A stretch of 64,000 nucleotides of DNA, taken from Lishizhenia sp965656535. GTDB taxonomy: Bacteria > Bacteroidota > Bacteroidia > Flavobacteriales_D > Crocinitomicaceae. The notes under the pieces are model-generated. The model did not search any database. It had not been told where the DNA came from and saw nothing but the letters and a program-made list of their open reading frames with translations. A program made the position numbers and the translations under genes. Location of the stretch: NCBI GenBank assembly GCA_965656535.1, contig CBFHKX010000003.1, positions 62,001 to 126,000 on the forward strand. The letters are read 5' to 3'. Positions 60,622-64,000 of this stretch are shown one piece after another (positions within the stretch are counted from its first letter, which is position 1; each line of letters opens with the position of its first letter).

Positions 60622-61983
60622 ATGAATATACATTTCATAGCTATAGGAGGAAGCGCAATGCACAATTTAGCAATCGCTTTATCTCGAAAAGGGGAAAACG
60701 TTACAGGTTCTGATGACGAGATATTTGAACCTTCCAAAGGAAGATTAAAACGAGAAGGAATTTTGCCGGAAACAATAGGTTGGAGTGAAAATAATATTCA
60801 TACGGAATTAGATGCCGTAATTTTAGGGATGCATGCTAGAGAAGATAATCCAGAATTATTAAAAGCAAAGTCGCTGAATATTCCAATTTATAGTTATCCA
60901 GAATATTTGTACGAGCAGGCGAAGAATAAAAAACGGATTGTAATTGGAGGATCGCATGGAAAAACAACAATAACATCAATGCTTTTACACGTTGTAAACG
61001 AATTAGGTATAAATGTAGATTATATGGTTGGTGCACAACTTGAGGGTTACGATTGTATGGTTAAGATTACCAAAGATGCAAATATGATGATTTTAGAGGG
61101 TGATGAGTATTTGAGTTCTCCAATTGACAGAAGGCCTAAGTTTCATCTATACTATCCAGATATTGCATTGATTAGTGGAATTGCTTGGGATCATATTAAC
61201 GTTTTTCCTACTTGGCCAAATTATATAGAACAGTTTAAGATTTATGCAGACAAGATTACTGAAAATGGATCGCTAGTTTACAATCAAGAAGATAAAGAAG
61301 TAAAGAAGATTGGAGAAAACACACGTAACGATATTAATGCTGTAGCCTACCAAACCCCAAATTATGAAATTAGAGATGGTAAAACAATACTAATTTTTAA
61401 TAATGAAGAATACCCATTACAAATTTTTGGTGCTCATAATTTACAAAATATGATGGGAGCAATGCAAGTTGCCAAAGCTATGGGAATAGCAGACAAAGAT
61501 TTTTTGAAAGCAATTCAGTCGTTTAACGGAGCAGGAAAGAGATTAGAAAAGGTTTTTGAGAAAGATAATTTTGTTTTGTTTAAAGATTTCGCACATTCGC
61601 CTTCTAAATTAAAAGCTACCACAAGTGCAGTAAAAGAACAGTACGAAGAAAGAACAGTGATTGCCTGTATGGAATTACACACTTTTTCTAGTTTAAAGAA
61701 AGAGTTTCTATCGCATTATAAAGATGCTATGGTAAAGGCAGATCATGCACTTGTTTATTTTAGTCATGACGTTGTAAAACATAAAAAACTAGAACCAATA
61801 ACGGCAGAGCAAGTAAAAGAAGCATTTGGCGGAAATGTAAAAGTGGTTACCTCAAGCATTGCCGTAATGAGCTTTTTAAAAGAATTTGATTACGATAATA
61901 CAGCGCTACTAATGATGAGTTCTGGTAATTTCGATGGGATAAATTATGATGAGTTGGCTAGAGAGCTTTTTACAGAAAAATAG
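60622..61983 (+). CDS. mpl: Mpl-type Mur ligase (peptidoglycan recycling)
   Basis: A 453-residue Mur ligase. It begins NIHFIAIGGSAMHNLAIAL, has the ATP-binding GGSHGKTTITSMLLHVV at about 111-127, LEGDEYLSSPIDRRPKF and a Mur C-terminal domain with FKDFAHSPSKLKATTSAV. This sequence profile fits UDP-N-acetylmuramate:L-alanyl-gamma-D-glutamyl-meso-DAP ligase (Mpl), which reuses cell-wall tripeptide. MurC is the other possibility, but the LEGDEYLSS block and short length fit Mpl better. Monocistronic. Confidence 0.88.
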   Translation: MNIHFIAIGGSAMHNLAIALSRKGENVTGSDDEIFEPSKGRLKREGILPETIGWSENNIHTELDAVILGMHAREDNPELLKAKSLNIPIYSYPEYLYEQAKNKKRIVIGGSHGKTTITSMLLHVVNELGINVDYMVGAQLEGYDCMVKITKDANMMILEGDEYLSSPIDRRPKFHLYYPDIALISGIAWDHINVFPTWPNYIEQFKIYADKITENGSLVYNQEDKEVKKIGENTRNDINAVAYQTPNYEIRDGKTILIFNNEEYPLQIFGAHNLQNMMGAMQVAKAMGIADKDFLKAIQSFNGAGKRLEKVFEKDNFVLFKDFAHSPSKLKATTSAVKEQYEERTVIACMELHTFSSLKKEFLSHYKDAMVKADHALVYFSHDVVKHKKLEPITAEQVKEAFGGNVKVVTSSIAVMSFLKEFDYDNTALLMMSSGNFDGINYDELARELFTEK

Positions 61984-62038
61984 CGCAATACAATCTGAAT
62001 TATTTTCGTTTAAATTTCCAAACAAAAAAAAGTTGTAT

Positions 62039-62066
62039 AAAAAAGGTCGGTATTCAATACCGACCT
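62039..62066 (-). terminator. Rho-independent terminator of the rho-DUF4199 operon
   Basis: AGGTCGGTAT (62044-62053) pairs with ATACCGACCT (62057-62066). On the minus strand a T run follows. Confidence 0.85.
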
Positions 62067-62073
62067 AGTTATT

Positions 62074-62659
62074 TTATTTACCTCCTGGTCTATTTCTATA
62101 GTAGTCTCGCAGTAATATTCTTCTAAAAATTATGGTAATAAAAATGGCATAAGTAAAAGCCAATACCATCAACCCTAGTAAAGAGAATGTAAAGAGTGCT
62201 GTAGGATCGTAAGCGGACGAAATCTCTGTTTTCATTTTTCCTAAAATCTCGTCATTAGACATAACCTCAAACTCAGGTGTTTGTTGCCTTAAAGAATCAA
62301 CGTATGTAGGTCTTTGCAATGCATCATAAACTAAATCTACACGTTCACTAACCTTGGTTTCTACAAATGTTGGATTAATATCAGAATAATAGAAATACAT
62401 AAACCCTGAAACGATAAGGACGTACGGAGCTCCTGCTACCATAGCACTTTTTATATCTGATAATGCAGTTCCTTCACCATACCCTTCTTTTTTCTTTTCA
62501 AAATACAAGCCCAATGAAATGGCAATTAGAAGTCCTAAGTTATTTAACAGCCCAGGTACAAAAATATCAAACTGAAATACATTTAATGCCATGAAAAGTA
62601 GTTTAATACTTATCCAACAAAGTGCTACGAGTATTCCAAATTTTAACGCTGATCGCATA

Positions 62660-62667
<8 letters not shown>
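62074..62667 (-). CDS. DUF4199 membrane protein
   Basis: A 197-residue protein with four hydrophobic helices. Segments are ALKFGILVALCWISIKLLFMAL, NNLGLLIAISLGLYFEKKKEGYGEGTAL, AGAPYVLIVSGFMYFYY and TFSLLGLMVLAFTYAIFITIIFRRIL, with a soluble loop of about 60 residues before the last helix. This fits the DUF4199 family, widespread in Bacteroidota. Function is unknown. Its ATG overlaps the rho stop region by 8 bases, so it is co-translated with rho. Confidence 0.85.

Positions 62668-64000
<1,333 letters not shown>

Overview
The window looks like one contiguous piece of a chromosome from a member of the Bacteroidota, most likely a Flavobacteriales marine or aquatic lineage. The evidence is low G+C content, two type A and one type B (CHU_C) type IX secretion sorting domains, an exonuclease-fused DnaE, a fused SecDF, a Rho factor with a long Asn-rich insertion, families such as DUF3078 and DUF4199, and promoters of the Bacteroidota type (-7 TAnnTTTG, with a -33 TTG where one can be seen). 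No rRNA, tRNA, CRISPR array, insertion sequence or prophage was recognised. No gap between genes exceeds 300 bases.

Layout. 1-3.4 kb: the tail of a possible TPR protein, a ComA-type phosphosulfolactate synthase and a WD40 protein in one run, then mtaB convergent to them. 3.4-7.9 kb: two lipoproteins (one an alpha/beta hydrolase) and a 907-residue secreted SprB-like adhesin with a CHU_C domain. 8.0-11.8 kb: a small zinc-finger protein (copy 1), a CotH-like secreted protein, and a sigma/anti-sigma/Spy-like operon carrying two in-frame premature stop codons. 11.9-22.9 kb: clpB, an HsdR-N-like nuclease-fold protein, an MMPL/RND exporter, a T9SS cargo protein, a 50-residue small protein, a GNAT protein, yidC and pyrG. 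23-30 kb: priA, a lipoprotein, a double VOC protein and a patatin-BamA fusion. 30-38 kb: a TRIC channel, an RlmL-like methyltransferase, zinc-finger protein copy 2, dnaE and a CIA30 protein. 38-46.5 kb: a secreted protein, an aminotransferase, an ECF sigma factor, TrmH, HU, fmt, a MATE exporter and an RlmI-like methyltransferase. 46.5-50.7 kb: a compact operon of an unknown acidic protein, an orphan ABC ATPase and a YihY membrane protein, then a LexA/S24-like XRE repressor and a DUF3078 protein. 50.8-64 kb: thiolase, prfC, an L,D-transpeptidase, an FAD oxidase overlapping gmhA, a small secreted protein, secDF, mpl, a DUF4199 protein and rho (cut by the window edge).

Most of the window is housekeeping: translation (MtaB, RF3, Fmt, RlmL/RlmI/TrmH-like enzymes), replication and restart (DnaE, PriA), protein export and folding (YidC, SecDF, ClpB), envelope and peptidoglycan (Mpl, L,D-transpeptidase, GmhA, patatin-BamA), and nucleotide supply (PyrG). 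The most unusual items are: a pair of paralogous zinc-finger proteins, each with an inverted repeat laid over its predicted promoter and start codon; the decaying or recoded ECF operon; the unknown-protein/ABC/YihY operon; a pure (AAC)16 repeat inside rho; and a short protein of 50 residues. All product calls come from reading the sequence and recalling families. No database search was run.
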